Assembly: GCA_034190295.1 (NCBI GenBank)
Contig: JAXHSW010000017.1
Coordinates: 13,923-77,922 of the forward strand
Direction of reading: 5' to 3'
From: Okeania sp034190295
GTDB taxonomy: Bacteria; Cyanobacteriota; Cyanobacteriia; Cyanobacteriales; Microcoleaceae
DNA: 64,000 nt
Shown: positions 54,613-64,000 of the stretch, piece by piece
Numbering within the stretch: the first letter of the stretch is position 1
How the letters are laid out: the number at the start of each line of letters is the position of its first letter
The notes under the pieces: generated by a model
Databases searched by the model: none
Told to the model about the DNA's origin: nothing
What the model saw: only the letters and a program-made list of their open reading frames with translations
Made by a program: the position numbers and the translations under genes

Positions 54613-57219
54613 CTATTCCCAATTAAACTTCATACCTAAATATTTTTCAAGCTTTTGATTATAGGGTTGAAAATAATTACTTAGACTCTCGTGAATTGAT
54701 TGAGGAACAGTAGGATAAGAACCAGAATTTAATTTCTGATAATTTTTGAGTTGATATTTGGGTAAATCTAGAAAGTTAAAAACTTTTTCCATGATAGTTG
54801 CTGGGTTTTGATAAAAGTCTTCGCTTCTTAAAATCAGGAATTGTTTTCTGGGAAAAATAGCCATCCATTTTTTGATAAATTCTACATAAACTCCATAACT
54901 AATATAACGAGATACATAGTTCCAGTAAGCTTCTTGAAGGGCAGATTCTGGAGTTTTTTGCAGTCTTTCTAATTGGGAAAATATTGCTTCTGATAAAGAT
55001 TTATTTTCCCTTTTCGTTCTGACTTCGTGATAATAGTGAGAAATTGCTCGATCTACTGGGTTTCGCAAAATTACAATTAGCTTAATTTGAGGAAAAATAC
55101 TAAACAGTCGTTCCGGAGTATGCCAACTATAAATATAGGTAGGAGTTGCTTCCCCAGTTAAAAATTTTATTCCTTTTGGAATGGGAGGAAAGTGAGCTAA
55201 ATACCAATTTATTCCTTTGTCAAAATGTATAGACCAAAAGTATATTTCTTTTTTAATGGCAGGTAAAATTTGAGGATGTTGAGAAAGATAATTGTATAGA
55301 GAAGTAGTTCCACTTTTACCCGTACCAATAATAATAAAGTTGGGATTTGCTAGTTGTTTTTTCTGCCAATATTTAGTAACAAAACTAGGATAAAATTTAA
55401 TAGTTTGCTCATAACAAGCACTACGATAAGAGGCGATCGCTGCATCAATTTTACCTTGCTCGCTGAAAATTTCTCCTAAGTTTAAGTGGCATAAAACAGA
55501 GTGAGGTTTCTTTTGAATGATTTGATGGTAAAATTTAACTACTTCATCGAGCAGCTCGGACTGTTTCAAGTAATTCCAGAAACGACTATAAGACCAGTTT
55601 ATTTCCGGGTTTAACTTGATAGCTTTAACGAAAACCGAGCTAGCTTTTTCCCATTCTTCTTGTCGATTCAAAGCCATTCCTAAATCATAATAATATTTAG
55701 AATATTTGGGATTTTGTTTGATAGCCTGATGGCATTTTTCTACTTCTAGTTCTAATTCTACTTTTTTCTCTAAAGTTTGCTGAAGTTGACTTTTAATTTC
55801 TTGGTCTTTTACTTTCAGTTGTAGAGCCATATTATAAATAATTACAGCTCCTTTATATTGCTCTTGTTTGCTAAGAGTGTTCCCTAAATATAGATATAAT
55901 TCTGAGTTTTGGGGTAAATGAAGCACTAACTTATAATTGATTATTTCTGTCTGATTATTTTGAATTGCAGCACAATAATAATTAATTTTTTCCTCTAAAT
56001 TATTTTGGGATATTTGTGCTAATGCTTCTCCTAGTAGTTGACATATCCAAGGCATATTTTGCTCGATACTTAAGGCATTTAAAAAAGTAAATATTGCTTG
56101 ATGCCACCTTTTCAATTTCATCAAAATTTCGCCTAAATAATTATAAGACCAAGGCACATCTGATTTAAGTTCTATAGCTTGTATATAACTTTCCATGGCT
56201 GCTGCTAATTTTCCTTGCTTTTGCAAGATATCCGCTAATTTATGATAATTTTCTCTTTGCCTTGGTTGAAGTTCAATTAAAGTTTCATAGCAAGCGATCG
56301 CTTCGCTATAAATATTAAATTGTCTGTTTTTTTCTACTTCAGCTAACCTAACTAATGCTGTTGCTAATTGATTGTAATATAAAGAGGAATTAGGATTAAT
56401 TTTTGTAGCCTTACGGTAGGCTAATACTGCTTTTGAATATCTTTCAAGTTTTACTAAAGCATTACCTAAATTGTAATAAGTCACATCTATATTAGAGTCT
56501 ATTTCTATAGCTTGGCGATAGACTGTTACTGCTTCCGAGTATTTTGATAATTGCATTAAAGCTGTTCCTAATTTGTGGTAAGACCAAGGAAAATCTGGAT
56601 TTAGTTCAATAAATTTTCTGTAGGCAATAATAGCTTCATCCCATTTTTTTAATTGCAGTAATGCTTCTCCTAATTTTTGGTAAGACCAGGGAAAATATGG
56701 ATTTAGTTCAATAAATTTTCTGTAGGCAATAATAGCTTCATCCCATTCTTTTAATTGCAGTAATGCTTCTCCTAATTTTTGGTAAGACCAGGGAAAATAT
56801 GGATTTAGTTCAATAAATTTTCTATATGTAACTACTGCTTCATTCCATTTTTCTAATTGCAGCAATGCTTCTCCTAATTTTTGGTAAATTTCTGCTTGGT
56901 TTTTGTTCAAATGAAGTGCCTGGTTATAACTTGTAATTGCGAGAGACCATTGTTTTTGTTGGGAATATAAATCACCTAAATTAGTATAAGCTTCTATTAG
57001 ATTTGGGTCGATCGAAATAGCTTGTTGATAATTCTCTTTTGCTAAGTCTAATTTACCCATTACCTGTAGAACTTTTCCCAGAGTATTATAAGCAGGATAA
57101 AAGTCTGATTGTATCTCAATTATTTTGTCACAGATAATTTCTGCTTCATGTAATTTTTCTTGAGCAAAACAAGATTCAGCTTCTTGATATAAATCTAATA
57201 CAAATCTTTGATAATTCAT
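54613..57219 (-). CDS. TPR-sulfotransferase fusion 3
   Basis: 868 residues from ATG 57219 (MNYQRFVLDLYQEAESCFAQ). The start is chosen because the 61862 gene opens with the same sequence; the frame could extend 11 codons further. Residues about 10-610 are about 17 TPRs. Three neighbouring units, AYRKFIELNPYFPWSYQKLG and relatives, are nearly identical in DNA (56580-56880). Residues about 622-868 are the sulfotransferase, with FIIIGTGKSGTTSLYNYLSQ, IKKEIYFWSIHFDKG and VILRNPVDRAISHYYHEVRT. It is longer than its relatives through extra TPRs. Confidence 0.9.
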   Translation of the reverse strand: MNYQRFVLDLYQEAESCFAQEKLHEAEIICDKIIEIQSDFYPAYNTLGKVLQVMGKLDLAKENYQQAISIDPNLIEAYTNLGDLYSQQKQWSLAITSYNQALHLNKNQAEIYQKLGEALLQLEKWNEAVVTYRKFIELNPYFPWSYQKLGEALLQLKEWDEAIIAYRKFIELNPYFPWSYQKLGEALLQLKKWDEAIIAYRKFIELNPDFPWSYHKLGTALMQLSKYSEAVTVYRQAIEIDSNIDVTYYNLGNALVKLERYSKAVLAYRKATKINPNSSLYYNQLATALVRLAEVEKNRQFNIYSEAIACYETLIELQPRQRENYHKLADILQKQGKLAAAMESYIQAIELKSDVPWSYNYLGEILMKLKRWHQAIFTFLNALSIEQNMPWICQLLGEALAQISQNNLEEKINYYCAAIQNNQTEIINYKLVLHLPQNSELYLYLGNTLSKQEQYKGAVIIYNMALQLKVKDQEIKSQLQQTLEKKVELELEVEKCHQAIKQNPKYSKYYYDLGMALNRQEEWEKASSVFVKAIKLNPEINWSYSRFWNYLKQSELLDEVVKFYHQIIQKKPHSVLCHLNLGEIFSEQGKIDAAIASYRSACYEQTIKFYPSFVTKYWQKKQLANPNFIIIGTGKSGTTSLYNYLSQHPQILPAIKKEIYFWSIHFDKGINWYLAHFPPIPKGIKFLTGEATPTYIYSWHTPERLFSIFPQIKLIVILRNPVDRAISHYYHEVRTKRENKSLSEAIFSQLERLQKTPESALQEAYWNYVSRYISYGVYVEFIKKWMAIFPRKQFLILRSEDFYQNPATIMEKVFNFLDLPKYQLKNYQKLNSGSYPTVPQSIHESLSNYFQPYNQKLEKYLGMKFNWE

Positions 57220-57252
57220 GTTTATATACTGATATTTATTCAACTTCTGCAA

Positions 57253-57460
57253 ACTTCATAATTTTTTGTAACTTTGTTAAATTTACAATAATATCTGCCT
57301 ATTCCCTACCCTAACAAAAAGACTCGTGAAGCGCAAACCCTAATTAGAGATAGTTTTCATTATCCATTATCCATTAAAAAGATTTCCTTATATTCAATCA
57401 AGCAGGGTTTTAACCACAGGTAATTATCCATTATCCATTAATGAAAACCTACTATCTTAT
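57253..57460. other. Spacer with TATCCAT heptamers
   Basis: TTATCCATTATCCATTAAAA occurs twice around a truncated family B core (CAATCAAGCAGGGTTTTAAC). No gene. Confidence 0.5.
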
Positions 57461-59677
57461 TTAATTCCAGTTAAATTTTATGCCTAGATACTCTTCTAAT
57501 TTTTGGTTATGAGGTTGAAAGAATTCAGAAAGTTGATGACGCAGACTAGCATTGATTGGAGGATAAGAACCAGGGTAATAATTTTTATATTCTAAGAGTT
57601 GATAATTTGGTAAACCTAGAAAATCAAAAACTTGTTTGGTTGTTGCTTCAGGATTTTCATACATATCCTCACTTTTCAATATTAAAAGTTGTTCTCTAGA
57701 AAATATATTCATCCATTCTTGAATAAAAGATAGATATAAACCTAAACCTAGATACCTGGTTTTTTTTCCTTGCAAAAAATTAGCATTGCCTTGAGATTTA
57801 TTAATCATTTTTTGTAATATTTTTGTTTCGGCAGTAACTACTTCTGCAAAACTTCTTTGTTCTTGTCCGAGTCGTTTATCCATATAGTAGTGAGAAACAG
57901 CTCGCTCTATAGGATTTCTTAATATAGCGATTAATTTAATTTTGGGAAAATAACTAAATAGTTTATTTGCTGCTTCTACAGAATATATATAGTTAGGAGT
58001 TGCTTCTCCTGTCAGAAAATTTTGCTGTTCTGGAATTGCCGGAAACTGAGATAAATACCAATCAATTCCCTTGTGAAAGTTAGCATCAAAAAAGTGCATC
58101 TCTTTTTCTACTGCGGGTAAAATTGAGGGATGTTTAGTCAGATAAAAATAAAGAGATGAAGTACCCCCTTTAATTGTGCCAATAATGATAAAGTTTGGTT
58201 TTCCTAATTCTGTAAAATTACCATATTTACTGATAAATTCTGGATGAGTTTTGGAGATTTTTATAGATAAAACTTTTTGATAATAACTGCTAGCTTCTTG
58301 AGCTTTACCTTGTTTGGTCAGAATATTAGCTAAATTCAAATAATGCCCATCAAATTCTGGCTTAATCTTCATAGCTTCTTGGTAACAATTAATCAACTTA
58401 TCTAATTGCTTTTGATTTAATTTAACTAGCTGATAACTGTGAATCGATCTGAGCTGATTATAAGCAAGGAAAAAATCAGGTTGCAATTGAATAGCTTTAA
58501 TATAATAAGCGATCGCTTCATCTGAATTTCCTTTTTCTAAAAGAGCGTCTCCTAAATCTTTATTAACCCAAGGTAAATCTGACTTTAAATTTATGGCTTT
58601 TTGATAATAATTAATCGCTTCATCTATGAATCCTTGTTTGTGCATTACATAACCTAACTGATAATAATACCAGTAAGCATGGGCATTTATTTCCAGGGCA
58701 CTTTTATAAGCGATCGCCACTTCATCCCATTTTTTGATTTTGAGTAATACTTCCCATAAATTATGATAGTACCAATAATTTTCTGGGTTAATATCTATAG
58801 ATTTTTGATAGGCAATAATAGCCTCATCCCATCTTTTTAATTGAGTTAAAGCTTTCCCTAAATTTTGATGATAATTTGATATTTTGTGGTTGAATTTAAT
58901 CGCATTTTTGTAAGCAATTACAGCTTTATCCCATTGTTTTAGTTCTAGTAAAGCATTACCTAAATTGTTATATAAATCGCTAGAGTTAGGATTATTTTCA
59001 ATGGCACGTTGATAATAAATTACAGCTTCATGCCACTGTTTGAGTTGCATCAAAGCTTCTGCAAGTTTGTGATAACACCAAGGAAAATCTGGTTTTAATT
59101 CTATAAATTTATAATAAGTATTTACAGCTTCATTCCACTGTTTGAGTTGCATCAAAACTTCTGCAAGTTTGTGATAAGACCAAGGAAAATCTGGTTTTAA
59201 TTCTACAACTTTACGGAAAGCATTAGTAGCTTCATCCCACTTTTTTAACTGCATCAATGCCGTACCTAATTTTTGGTAAGACCAGGGAAAATTTGGATTA
59301 ACTTTTATAGCGTTGCGGTAACTGACTATTGCTAAATTCCATTGTTTTTTTTGAGAATATAGATTGCCTAAATTTAAATGAGCTTGATTAAAATTGGGAT
59401 TAATTACGATAGCTTTTTGATAATATTCTTGAGCTAACTCTTGGTTGCCCATTGCTTCGACTATTCTGCCTTTTGTATTACAAACTAAGGCTAAATCTTC
59501 TAGTTTTTTGAGAGCTTCATTACAGATTTTATCGGCCTGATTTAATTTTCCTTGAGCTAAGTAGGATTCTGCTTTTTGGTTTAAATCTACTACTGATATT
59601 TTTTGATTCACTGTTTTTTTATTGTAATAAGTAGTGGTGCAAAATAAATTTCCTATTTGAGAGAGGCAACAGTTCAT
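57461..59677 (-). CDS. TPR-sulfotransferase fusion 4
   Basis: 738 residues. Residues about 30-485 are about 13 TPRs. The sulfotransferase (about 495-738) has FIIIGTIKGGTSSLYFYLTK, where the loop reads GTIKGGTSS rather than GxGKxGTT, VEKEMHFFDANFHKG and IAILRNPIERAVSHYYMDKR. This catalytic domain is the most divergent of the four (HFF for HFW, IERAV for VDRAI), so it may act on another acceptor or position. The N-terminus MNCCLSQIGNLFCTTTYYNK is atypical; a later start (GTG before NQKISVV) is possible. Confidence 0.88.
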   Translation of the reverse strand: MNCCLSQIGNLFCTTTYYNKKTVNQKISVVDLNQKAESYLAQGKLNQADKICNEALKKLEDLALVCNTKGRIVEAMGNQELAQEYYQKAIVINPNFNQAHLNLGNLYSQKKQWNLAIVSYRNAIKVNPNFPWSYQKLGTALMQLKKWDEATNAFRKVVELKPDFPWSYHKLAEVLMQLKQWNEAVNTYYKFIELKPDFPWCYHKLAEALMQLKQWHEAVIYYQRAIENNPNSSDLYNNLGNALLELKQWDKAVIAYKNAIKFNHKISNYHQNLGKALTQLKRWDEAIIAYQKSIDINPENYWYYHNLWEVLLKIKKWDEVAIAYKSALEINAHAYWYYYQLGYVMHKQGFIDEAINYYQKAINLKSDLPWVNKDLGDALLEKGNSDEAIAYYIKAIQLQPDFFLAYNQLRSIHSYQLVKLNQKQLDKLINCYQEAMKIKPEFDGHYLNLANILTKQGKAQEASSYYQKVLSIKISKTHPEFISKYGNFTELGKPNFIIIGTIKGGTSSLYFYLTKHPSILPAVEKEMHFFDANFHKGIDWYLSQFPAIPEQQNFLTGEATPNYIYSVEAANKLFSYFPKIKLIAILRNPIERAVSHYYMDKRLGQEQRSFAEVVTAETKILQKMINKSQGNANFLQGKKTRYLGLGLYLSFIQEWMNIFSREQLLILKSEDMYENPEATTKQVFDFLGLPNYQLLEYKNYYPGSYPPINASLRHQLSEFFQPHNQKLEEYLGIKFNWN

Positions 59678-59763
59678 CTGGCAACAGGGAGTCAGTAGGA
59701 TGTGTAATTAATTTTGCTTATGTACTTAGCAGTTTGATAAATGTTTGCTACGAATCTCTTTTA

Positions 59764-59990
59764 CTAATTAATAATTAATAATTAAATAATTCAGCTTTAT
59801 TAGCCTCTCCTTGAAAGGGGAAAAAAATTTATTTTTTCCTTCTTAGTCAATCCTCTCCCTTTTAGGGAGAGGTAATTATTAATTGTTAATTGTTAATTGC
59901 TGAGTTGCCTATTTCCTCTTTCCTGTTCCCTGTTCCCTTAACTACTCCCCCACTCCCCCACTCCCCCACTCCCCTACTCCTTAAAAAAAA
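59764..59990. repeat. Family B copy followed by octamers
   Basis: TTAATAATTAATAATTAAAT, CTCTCCTTGAAAGGGGA, CAATCCTCTCCCTTTTAGGG and AGAGGTAATTATTAATTGTT. It is followed by ACTCCCCC octamers (59941-59980). Confidence 0.65.
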
Positions 59991-60026
59991 TTTTCAGCAA
60001 ACCCTAATTATTCCCCCTTTTTACTT

Positions 60027-61862
60027 CTAATCGATCATTTCTGAAATAGTTTTAAAAGTATAACCCTGAAGGGTCAATTTTTGCAGAATAATTTCTGTCG
60101 CTTCTACTGTTTTGACACTTTTATCATGCATCAATACAATGGAACCTGGTTTGACATTTTCTATGACATGATTAGCAATTGTTTCTGAATCTTTTTCTTT
60201 CACATAATCCTCTGAGTCAATATTCCACAAAAACCATTGCTTTTGCATCTCTAATAGCAAATCCATTAAATAGAAATTACTCAGACCAAAAGGAGGTCTA
60301 AATTTGATTTTGCCAGTTATACCTAACTGGTATAAAAGCTCATCAGTCTTACTGATTTCTATTCTGATTAATTCTGGATATTCCTGAGATAAATCTGGAT
60401 GAGAAAATGAATGATTACCTAATTCATTTCCTTTAGCTAGTATCAACTTTGCTAGTTTTTGATACTTTTGAATCTTGTTGCCCAGAGTAAAAAATGTAGC
60501 CCGAGCTTGGTAAAAATCTAATATATTGAGAATTTGATTAGTATAAGGAGGATTTGGTCCATCATCATAAGTTAAAGCGATCGCTTTTTCTTTTATATTT
60601 ACCTGTTTTATCCCGAAATAGTTATGTTTTGGTTTGATTTGTAAGGCTTTTTGCAGATATTTTCTTACTTCAGACCACTTCTTTTGTTGTAAGTAAATAT
60701 TTACTAATTTTTCGTAATCCCAAAAAGAGCCTGAAGTAATGTCTAAAGCTTTTTGATAATTGGATATTGCTTCTTCTTGCTGACCTAATTGTTGTAAGAC
60801 ATCTCCTAATTTTTTGTAAAGTTCGGGTGTGGGTTTATGAGTAATAGCTTGCTTATATATTGATACTGCGTCAGACCATTTTTCTAATTTGGTTAAAGCT
60901 TCTCCTAATTTACGATGAGACCAATTAGATTCAGGGTTAATTTCAATAGCACGATAGTAGTTAATTATGGCTTCATTCCACATTTTTAACTGAAAAAAAG
61001 TATTTCCTAAATTATGGTAAGCAAAATATAAGTCTGGTTCTATTTTAATTGCACGTTCATAAGCTGCTATAGCTTCTTCATACCTAGAAATTTTCAAAAG
61101 GCAGCATCCTAGGTAATATTGATTCCAGTAAAAATTTGGTCGTATTTCTATCGAACTTTGGTAAATTTCTATTGCTGCTGACCACTTTTCAAGTTCCATT
61201 AAAGCATTACCTAAATTTTTGTAAGCTAAATAAAAATCTGGTTTAAGGGTGATGAAGTGGCGGTAAGCAAGAACTACTTTTTCCCACTGTTTTAGTTCTA
61301 TTAAAGCTTCTCCTAATTTATGGTAAGACCAGGGAAAATTTGGATTTAGTTCTGTAGCTTTTTGATATGCAATGACAGCTTCATTCCATTTTTCTAATTG
61401 CAGGAATGCTTCTCCTAATTTATGGTAAGACCAGGGAAAATTTGGATTTAGTTCTGTAGCTTTTTGATATGCAATAACAGCTTCATCCCATTTTTTTAAT
61501 TGTAAGAATGCTTCTCCTAATTTGTGATAAATTTCTGCTTGATTTGGGTTTAACTGAATTGCTCGATCGTAACTATCAATTGCAGCTTGCCATTGTTGTT
61601 GTTGGAGAAATAAATTACCTAAATTAATATGAGCTTCTAATAGGTTTGGATTTATAGAAATACCTTGTTGATAATTCTCTTTTGCTAAATCTAATTTACC
61701 CGTTGCTTGTAGAACTTTTCCTAGGGTATTGTAAGCAGGAGCAAAATCTGATTGTATCTCGATTATTTTATCGCAGATAATTTCTGCTTCATGTAATTTT
61801 TCTTGGGCAAAGCAAGATTCAGCCTCTTGATGTAAATCTAATAAAAATTTTTGATAATTCAT
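60027..61862 (-). CDS. TPR-polysaccharide deacetylase (NodB homology) fusion
   Basis: 611 residues. Residues about 1-400 are about 11 TPRs. The N-terminal ~50 residues (MNYQKFLLDLHQEAESCFAQ) match the 57219 gene, so the scaffold was shared by recombination. Residues about 425-608 are a CE4 deacetylase with all five motifs: LTYDDGPNPP (catalytic base and metal Asp), HSFSHPD (two metal His), KFRPPFG, WNIDSEDYV and SIVLMHD. CE4 enzymes remove N- or O-acetyl groups from chitin-like, peptidoglycan or exopolysaccharide chains. It has no signal peptide, although most CE4 enzymes are exported. A deacetylase beside N-sulfotransferase-like genes is the pair of steps needed to make N-sulfated amino sugars. 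Confidence 0.9.
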   Translation of the reverse strand: MNYQKFLLDLHQEAESCFAQEKLHEAEIICDKIIEIQSDFAPAYNTLGKVLQATGKLDLAKENYQQGISINPNLLEAHINLGNLFLQQQQWQAAIDSYDRAIQLNPNQAEIYHKLGEAFLQLKKWDEAVIAYQKATELNPNFPWSYHKLGEAFLQLEKWNEAVIAYQKATELNPNFPWSYHKLGEALIELKQWEKVVLAYRHFITLKPDFYLAYKNLGNALMELEKWSAAIEIYQSSIEIRPNFYWNQYYLGCCLLKISRYEEAIAAYERAIKIEPDLYFAYHNLGNTFFQLKMWNEAIINYYRAIEINPESNWSHRKLGEALTKLEKWSDAVSIYKQAITHKPTPELYKKLGDVLQQLGQQEEAISNYQKALDITSGSFWDYEKLVNIYLQQKKWSEVRKYLQKALQIKPKHNYFGIKQVNIKEKAIALTYDDGPNPPYTNQILNILDFYQARATFFTLGNKIQKYQKLAKLILAKGNELGNHSFSHPDLSQEYPELIRIEISKTDELLYQLGITGKIKFRPPFGLSNFYLMDLLLEMQKQWFLWNIDSEDYVKEKDSETIANHVIENVKPGSIVLMHDKSVKTVEATEIILQKLTLQGYTFKTISEMID

Positions 61863-61875
61863 GTTTATATACTGA

Positions 61876-64000
61876 TTAAACCCCTGCTAGTTCAAGGATT
61901 TTTAGTAGTCTATCTAAGTTAACAACAATATCAGGTCCCCAAGGATGTTCTACTGAACTATCATCCTTATAATCTTCACATATTAAGTGGTAGTGTGGCA
62001 AACTATATAAACTACAAACTTTAGAGTATCCCGGATTAATATATTGGGGCGAAAAAATTTCAATTACTTTAGTTCCTGGATTACAAAATATGAGGTTGGT
62101 TAATCCAGCACCATGAGGAGTTACTATCACCCTAGCACCTGCCATAACTAATGCTTGTTCTTCTATAGACATGGATTCTAAAGTAACGGCCACAAAACCA
62201 AACTTCTCTAATAAACTTACTACCCGATCCTCATTGACAATTCGTCTGAATAATGCCAATTTCCGACTTATATATATCCGTTGTTGCTTCCTAGATGAAC
62301 TGCTAATTTTTTCTGGTTTTAAAAATAAGTCTCTGAGAAAATTGCCACCCCATTTTGTAATTTTAAGATAGTCTGGTTTCCCTGTCAGTGTTAGTGAAGG
62401 AACTATTAATTGCTTCGCCTTAATGTGAGGGAAAGTTTTGCTTTCGATTACTTTTTCTTCAGGTATTCCTAAAAATCTGAGAGTATCTTTATGAAAATTT
62501 TTCCGGAATTCATTAAATACAAACTTATCTATAGTAGATATCAGACTACTTTTTTGTAACAAATATAGTCGGACAAATACACCAAACATCCACTGAAAAT
62601 AATTGCCACATCCCCATTTTGCTGATAAAAAAGCGACATTGCCCTCTATATAATGAACTGGAGATAAATCTGAGGGAGATATAAATATCTCTGCACAACC
62701 TGTAGAAATATCTTTTATTAGTTTATTATCTGATGTAATAACTCCAGTGACTCCTGAAGCAACATAAGCTCTTCCTTCAGGAATTAATGCCACAAACCCT
62801 TCCACTAACTTGGCTTTTTGGTCTTGAAAATATCTATGAATTTTGGTGTCTATTGTTTGAGATGGTAATAAAGCTATTTGACTAGCTGAATGGATTTTTA
62901 TCCGAGTAATATTTGTTTGGGGAGAGTCTGAAGTAACTTCCCAATCTTCTGTAAAATTGAAAAATTTCCTGAGCCATTCTTGAGGAAATTTTTTCTGAGA
63001 TTTCCAAATTTTAATTGCTTGATAACGACCTTGTTTTTTAAGGATATATTCTATATTTTTATGAACTTCGTAGTTATTTGGTCTCATTTTTAAGGCTTGA
63101 ATTAAATAGGGTACAGCTTCCGAGAAATTTTGTTGTTTAATATAAGCATTTCCTAAGGCTGCATAATACAAACAAGATTTTGGATTAATTTCTATGGCTT
63201 TTTGATAATTATAAATTGCTTCATCTAATAATCCTTTTTGTTGTAAAACATCTGCTAATCTTCTGTGAAATAAATCGTTATTTGCTTCTAATTCTATAGC
63301 ATGACGGTAAGCAATGATTGCTTCATCCCACTTGGTTAATTTCCTTAGTGTTTCTCCTAAGTTGTAATATGACCAAGAAAATTTTGGATTAATTTCTATG
63401 GCTTTTTGATAACTAGCAACTGCTTCATCTAATAATCCTTTTTGTTGTAAAGCGTCTGCTAATTTTCTGTGAAATAAATGGTTATTTGCTTCTAGTTCTA
63501 TAGCATGACGGTAAGCAATGATTGCTTCATCCCACTTGGTTAATTTCCTTAGTGTTTCTCCTAAGTTGTAATATGACCAAGAAAAATTTGGATTAATTTC
63601 TATGGCTTTTTGATAACTAGCAACTGCTTCATCTAATAATCCTTTTTGTTGTAAAGTGTCTGCTAATCTTCTGTGAAATAAATCGTTATTTGCTTCTAAT
63701 TCTATAGCATGACGATAAACAATAATTGCTTCATCCCATTCTTGAATCTTTACTAATCTTTGTCCTAGAGGGTGGAGCCATTTTATATTATTTGGTTCAG
63801 CTTCTAGTAAGCTTCGGTAATAATTTATAGCTAAATCGTGCTGTTCTAATTTTGATAAATTATCTTCTAATCTCCGATCAAACCAATTTAAGGTGGGATT
63901 AATTTCTATCGCTTGTTTACAACTAGAAATAGCTCTGTCTAAGTTTCCTGTTTGTTGCTGAATTTTTACTAATTTTCGACGAACTCCCCAAACATCAAAT
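61876..64000 (-). CDS. TPR-GT61 (DUF563) glycosyltransferase, 5' end outside the window
   Basis: 708 codons open to the window edge. The visible N-terminal ~315 residues are TPRs. Two-repeat blocks of 68 residues (204 bases) occur three times almost unchanged (63180-63790; KFSWSYYNLGETLRKLTKWD). The C-terminal ~340 residues are the GT61/DUF563 catalytic domain: AFLSAKWGCGNYFQWMFG, RIYISRKLALFRRIVNEDRV, and MAGARVIVTPHGAGLTNLIF with the conserved HGAGL. An internal TTG at 63171 is not the true start because the frame stays open upstream. GT61 enzymes transfer xylose, GlcNAc or similar sugars; specificity is unknown. Confidence 0.88.
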   Translation of the reverse strand, partial: FDVWGVRRKLVKIQQQTGNLDRAISSCKQAIEINPTLNWFDRRLEDNLSKLEQHDLAINYYRSLLEAEPNNIKWLHPLGQRLVKIQEWDEAIIVYRHAIELEANNDLFHRRLADTLQQKGLLDEAVASYQKAIEINPNFSWSYYNLGETLRKLTKWDEAIIAYRHAIELEANNHLFHRKLADALQQKGLLDEAVASYQKAIEINPKFSWSYYNLGETLRKLTKWDEAIIAYRHAIELEANNDLFHRRLADVLQQKGLLDEAIYNYQKAIEINPKSCLYYAALGNAYIKQQNFSEAVPYLIQALKMRPNNYEVHKNIEYILKKQGRYQAIKIWKSQKKFPQEWLRKFFNFTEDWEVTSDSPQTNITRIKIHSASQIALLPSQTIDTKIHRYFQDQKAKLVEGFVALIPEGRAYVASGVTGVITSDNKLIKDISTGCAEIFISPSDLSPVHYIEGNVAFLSAKWGCGNYFQWMFGVFVRLYLLQKSSLISTIDKFVFNEFRKNFHKDTLRFLGIPEEKVIESKTFPHIKAKQLIVPSLTLTGKPDYLKITKWGGNFLRDLFLKPEKISSSSRKQQRIYISRKLALFRRIVNEDRVVSLLEKFGFVAVTLESMSIEEQALVMAGARVIVTPHGAGLTNLIFCNPGTKVIEIFSPQYINPGYSKVCSLYSLPHYHLICEDYKDDSSVEHPWGPDIVVNLDRLLKILELAGV

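Noticed and set aside
44682..64000. Secreted TPR proteins
   Set aside because: None of the TPR fusions with a visible N-terminus has a signal peptide or membrane anchor there.
1..64000. tRNA, rRNA or riboswitch genes
   Set aside because: Scanning by eye found no cloverleaf, rRNA core or known aptamer signature; a covariance-model search would be needed to exclude small RNAs.

Overview
The window looks like cyanobacterial chromosome, most likely from a filamentous, low-GC, repeat-rich marine Oscillatoriales lineage (Trichodesmium/Okeania-like; this placement is inference). The evidence is an FtsH N-terminus of the thylakoid type, a PAP/fibrillin protein, an ABC1 kinase, a DUF3134-like protein, many HIP1 octamers (GCGATCGC), heptanucleotide tandem repeats and long intergenic spacers filled with small repeat elements. 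Three 100-base N runs (35678-35777, 43582-43681, 49428-49527) are scaffold gaps. All three fall in or beside repetitive DNA, and at least one is not true to length.

Layout. 1-6800: the 5' end of ftsH (minus strand), a probable tnpB scrap, an actin-like ParM/ParR-type pair and a PAP/fibrillin gene. 6800-10400: a DUF3134-like protein with a hugely expanded Pro-rich repeat, mraY and a family 2 glycosyltransferase. 10900-20500: a small unknown gene flanked by two inverted copies of a 200-bp MITE, then a two-gene iterative polyketide synthase of enediyne/PUFA type. The first PKS gene is KS-AT. The second is ACPx3-KR-DH-PPTase followed by two fused hot-dog thioesterases. 20800-23400: an RTX repeat protein and a 2TM protein.

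24000-43700 reads as a defence island. It holds a DUF262 protein, a HEPN protein and a cytosine-5 DNA methyltransferase that look like one system. A McrB-like ATPase follows, with two paralogous LlaJI/McrC-like PD-(D/E)XK proteins, and about 1 kb of noncoding 59-60-bp satellite lies between the two paralogues. Next come a nucleotidyltransferase-like gene, a 218-bp tandem array and an HTH-NACHT NTPase gene. The NACHT gene is broken three times: two repeat insertions, one exactly in the Walker A codons, and one nonsense codon. An ABC1 kinase, an IS605-type tnpB tail and a small unknown gene are interspersed.

44700-64000, all on the minus strand, is a surface-polysaccharide modification cluster in which every enzyme is fused to a TPR superhelix. 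It contains four TPR-sulfotransferases, one TPR-polysaccharide deacetylase and one TPR-GT61 glycosyltransferase that runs off the window. Between two of the sulfotransferases lie 5.2 kb made of more than 20 decayed copies of the last ~60 sulfotransferase codons. Some copies are still joined to the first ~15 codons of the gene, so the array looks like a graveyard (or reservoir) of collapsed tandem paralogues.

The strongest candidates for something undescribed are the 3'-end cassette array, the split PKS with self-contained PPTase and tandem thioesterases, and the duplicated LlaJI-like nuclease genes enclosing a hairpin satellite. No tRNA, rRNA or convincing CRISPR array was seen.
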